Assembly: GCF_902498995.1 (NCBI RefSeq)
Contig: NZ_CABVLY010000008.1
Coordinates: 1 to 64,000 of the forward strand
Source: Burkholderia anthina
GTDB lineage: Bacteria; Pseudomonadota; Gammaproteobacteria; Burkholderiales; Burkholderiaceae
Reading direction: 5' to 3'
DNA length: 64,000 nucleotides
Shown: positions 61,786 to 64,000 of the stretch, one piece after another
Numbering within the stretch: position 1 is the stretch's first letter
Layout of the letters: the number at the start of each line of letters is the position of its first letter
Made by a program: the position numbers and the translations under genes
The notes under the pieces: generated by a model
Seen by the model: only the letters and a program-made list of their open reading frames with translations
Databases searched by the model: none
What the model was told of the DNA's origin: nothing

Positions 61786-62658
61786 ATGCGCCGACTTCCG
61801 CCCCTGCACGCGTTGCAGATCTTCTCGACGGTGGCCCGCCACCGCAGCTTCACGCGCGCGGCCGAGCAGCTGTGCCTCACGCAGGGCGCGGTGAGCCGGC
61901 AGATCCAGACGCTCGAGGCGCATTACGGTTTTCCGCTGTTCAAGCGCCATGCGAAGGGCCTCACGCTGACGGCGGAGGGCGAGCAATTGCTGCCGGTGGT
62001 CGACGAAAGCTTCGCACGGATCGAGGACATCTCGATGAAGCTCACGCGGCAGCGCACCGATCTCGCGCTGAAGGTGCCGACCTGCGTGATGCGCTGGATG
62101 CTGCCGCGCATCATGCGCTTCCAGGGCGAACATCCCGATCTCCACGTGCAGATCACGACCGCGTGGCAGCACGTCGTCGATTTCTCGACCGAGCCGTTCG
62201 ATGCGGCGATCGTCTACGGCATGTCGCCGGGCGCGGGCGTATTCGCGCTGCCGCTGTTCGGCGAACGGCTGACGCCGGTATGCGCGCCCGAACTGCGGCA
62301 AGCGTCGCCGCTCAATGCGGTCGGCGATCTCGCGCGCCATACGCTGCTGCATCCGACGCGCGACCATCGCGACTGGCGCGCGTGGCTCGAACACGCGGGC
62401 GAGCGCGCGGTCGATGCGGAGCGCGGGCCGACCTTCGACACGCTCGATCTCGCGACCAACGCGGCGATGCAGGGCTTCGGCGTGGCGATCGGCGACGTGA
62501 CGCTGGTCGACGACGATGTCAGCGCACGCCGGCTCGAGCGGCCCTTCGACATCGTGCTCGAAACGGGCGCACGCTACTTCTTCGTCTATCCCGAGAACAT
62601 CGCCAGCCAGCAGAAGATCCGCGCGTTCAGCGACTGGATCGCCGCCCATCGCGACTGA
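61786..62658 (+). CDS. LysR family regulator (GcvA/AmpR-like)
   Basis: 290 residues. HTH (about 4-62): PLHALQIFSTVARHRSFTRA, QLCLTQGAVSRQIQTLEAHY, LFKRHAKGLTLT, as in GcvA and AmpR/PenR. The C-terminus has VIYGMSPGAGVFALPLFGER and ATNAAMQGFGVAIGDVTLVD. It lies 109 bases after the beta-lactamase homologue and reads the same way; PenR genes are normally divergent from penA, so it is not the classical penR arrangement. It may still control the pseudo-beta-lactamase or the NlpD-like gene. Confidence 0.9.
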   Translation: MRRLPPLHALQIFSTVARHRSFTRAAEQLCLTQGAVSRQIQTLEAHYGFPLFKRHAKGLTLTAEGEQLLPVVDESFARIEDISMKLTRQRTDLALKVPTCVMRWMLPRIMRFQGEHPDLHVQITTAWQHVVDFSTEPFDAAIVYGMSPGAGVFALPLFGERLTPVCAPELRQASPLNAVGDLARHTLLHPTRDHRDWRAWLEHAGERAVDAERGPTFDTLDLATNAAMQGFGVAIGDVTLVDDDVSARRLERPFDIVLETGARYFFVYPENIASQQKIRAFSDWIAAHRD

Positions 62659-62680
62659 CGTGCGGCATCGCCGGCGCGTT

Positions 62681-63016
62681 TCACTGGTAAGTCACGACGG
62701 CGATCATCGGTGCATGAAGGTTGCCCGGGCGGTCAGGTAAAACGATTGCGCGCGAGGCCTGCGTAAAGGTCGTGGTCTTGATCGTACGCAGGCTCGCCGC
62801 GTCGACGAACGCAACTTGCCCGCTCGCCGGGCGCGGGCAGTCGGGGCGCACGCGCGCCTGCGCGGCGTCGGCCGTATCGAGCGCGAACGCGCACGGCGGC
62901 TCGACGATCATGCCGGTGAAGTGAATGATGCCGGACGTGCCGGCGGCAAATGAAGGGGACGAGGCCAGAAGCGCGGCAGCCAGGGCGAACGAGGCGGCAA
63001 ACAGGCGATGCTTCAT
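62681..63016 (-). CDS. Small secreted fimbrial-type subunit
   Basis: 111 residues with signal MKHRLFAASFALAAALLASS...FAAG. The start of the mature part, GIIHFTGMIVEPPCAFALDT, and the two cysteines (CAF and CPRP) match the chaperone-usher fimbrial subunit N-terminus and disulfide, but the chain is shorter than usual (about 150-180), so it may be a minor or truncated subunit. It ends a minus-strand fimbrial locus that continues past the window. Confidence 0.7.
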   Translation of the reverse strand: MKHRLFAASFALAAALLASSPSFAAGTSGIIHFTGMIVEPPCAFALDTADAAQARVRPDCPRPASGQVAFVDAASLRTIKTTTFTQASRAIVLPDRPGNLHAPMIAVVTYQ

Positions 63017-63247
63017 GACGGGCTCCAGAGAGGAAGCGCGTCGCAGCGGGGCCGCTCGAATGGCAGTCCGTCAACGCTGCGATGCTGAGTGCGTAAACGG
63101 CAACTTCATCGAACCTCTTGAATGGAACATCTCGAATAGTCTGGATCGGGCAATCGTACGGCGATTACCCGCTTCAATATATGACGAATCCGTGCGATCG
63201 CAATGCGGGTGAATACCGGGGGCGACAGGCTGTCGTGGCGCGCGGTG

Positions 63248-64000
63248 TCATTGATAGTCGAGCAGCACTTGCGCCGCGGCATGCACCGAGCCGCCGACGA
63301 TCGTCGAACCGGTCTGCACGTACGCGGCACGCAGCGGAATCGCCGGCGAGCCGCCGGTGCGCGTGTCGTAACCCGCGACCGCGTACGACCGTTGCAACTG
63401 CAACGGGTTGCCCGTCGCGCCGTCGCTGACCTGCACGCCGATGCCGGCCGCGGTCGAATCCGGGCGCAACGCCAGCGTGCCGTTCGTGCCTGCGACGAAG
63501 CCATCGACCGGCGACAGCTGATAGCCGATCCGGTTGTAGCCGGCGGGGCACTGATTCAGCCGCAACAGGAAATCGGTCGAGCCGGCCGTCGAGCCGACGC
63601 CGTGGAACGTGTTTTGCGAAACGGTCGGCAGTGTGACGGTCTGGTCCGGTACCGAGCACGTCCCGTTGATGAAGCCGGTTTGCGCGGACAGATGGATGGC
63701 TGCCGTGGCTTCGGCGGCGCCCGACCGGTACACGATCTCGTAGTACTGCGTCATGCCCGCATCGGGCGTGGTGTCCCGTGGCGTGCGGCTGTCGCGGAAC
63801 AGCTGGATCTCGGCCGTGCCGCGCAGCGTGGCCAACGTCGACGATGTGACCGGGCGGCCATCGACGAGCAGACGCGTCGACAGGCCGGGCACATTCGTTT
63901 CGAGGTCCGGGCCGGCAGCCTGCGCAGACGGTTGCCCGTTCGCATACAGCGACACGCGCACGATCTCGCACGTATCGTTGCCGCACAGTTGCGTCGGGGT
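63248..64000 (-). CDS. Fimbrial adhesin/minor subunit, 5'-truncated by window edge
   Basis: The frame is open to the window end; about 250 residues seen. The visible region TQLCGNDTCEIVRVSLYANG, LETNVPGLSTRLLVDGRP, then QTGFINGTCSVPDQTVTLPT and FLLRLNQCPAGYNRIGYQLS, QVSDGATGNPLQLQRSYAVA, are fimbrial tip adhesin-like: a lectin-like part followed by a pilin domain with its disulfide and the C-terminal strand HAAAQVLLDYQ. Signal and start lie outside. It belongs to a chaperone-usher fimbrial operon read leftward. Confidence 0.88.
   Translation of the reverse strand, partial: TPTQLCGNDTCEIVRVSLYANGQPSAQAAGPDLETNVPGLSTRLLVDGRPVTSSTLATLRGTAEIQLFRDSRTPRDTTPDAGMTQYYEIVYRSGAAEATAAIHLSAQTGFINGTCSVPDQTVTLPTVSQNTFHGVGSTAGSTDFLLRLNQCPAGYNRIGYQLSPVDGFVAGTNGTLALRPDSTAAGIGVQVSDGATGNPLQLQRSYAVAGYDTRTGGSPAIPLRAAYVQTGSTIVGGSVHAAAQVLLDYQ

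Noticed and set aside
60777..62658. Classical penA-penR beta-lactamase/regulator pair
   Set aside because: The lactamase has lost its catalytic residues and the LysR gene is co-directional, not divergent as penR is.

Overview
The window is high-GC DNA with the gene content and codon habits of a Burkholderia, most likely of the B. cepacia complex. It carries a Burkholderia-type trimeric autotransporter adhesin, a PenA-like class A beta-lactamase homologue, OpgC, a Gram-negative porin, six LysR regulators and an SfnB/LLM sulfur-acquisition pair. The density of regulators and transporters and the lack of housekeeping genes suggest a secondary replicon, but that is inference. No tRNA, rRNA or CRISPR array was seen.

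Region 1 (1-7.6 kb) is a surface-adhesion locus. It holds the C-terminal part of a very repetitive trimeric autotransporter, an OmpA-like lipoprotein, a Cys-containing exported protein, an H-NS-type silencer, an unknown protein and a serine recombinase. Right after the recombinase lies a decayed fragment of an SsuA-like sulfonate-binding protein, which marks a recombination junction. A MerR regulator follows.

Region 2 (9.0-24.3 kb) is the most distinctive part, an accessory catabolic island. It has a complete Liv-type ABC importer (five genes), a LysR regulator, a chimeric MFS-derived ORF translationally coupled to a fused indolepyruvate-type 2-oxoacid:ferredoxin oxidoreductase, a GntR/FCD regulator, a D-amino-acid dehydrogenase, a RidA-family deaminase, a two-cysteine Asp/Glu-racemase/maleate-isomerase-like enzyme and an SDR. 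Seven copies of a 12-bp palindrome of the form AGTGTCGACACT sit in front of nearly every transcription unit, including the GntR gene, so the whole island looks like one regulon. The genes fit a route: import an amino acid, oxidise it to the imine (DadA type), hydrolyse the imine (RidA), then oxidatively decarboxylate the 2-oxoacid to an acyl-CoA (IOR). The right edge carries an IS3-family transposase remnant.

Region 3 (24.3-45.5 kb) is ordinary accessory chromosome: LysR/quinone reductase, a DHA2 efflux pump with a clear promoter and operator, a chemoreceptor, a small ORF with a C10 tract, a NERD-helicase, a BetR regulator with an unusual receiver domain, an FAD oxidoreductase, a TrkA-N ion channel, a stand-alone M17 N-terminal-domain protein, a Cache-GGDEF cyclase, an MFS carrier, a MarR-GNAT regulator coupled to an alpha/beta hydrolase that lacks its nucleophile, a cupin, a small H-NS-like protein and an SDR.

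Region 4 (45.5-64 kb) holds a LysR/aromatic hydroxylase pair, a divergent sulfur-acquisition locus (LLM monooxygenase and SfnB-type dehydrogenase), an opgC-esterase operon, a porin, LysR/aldo-keto reductase, a TauE-like exporter, a SnoaL-like protein, a LysR regulator, a 36-residue membrane peptide, an NlpD-like lipoprotein, a class A beta-lactamase homologue that has lost its catalytic residues, a GcvA-type LysR regulator and the end of a fimbrial locus.
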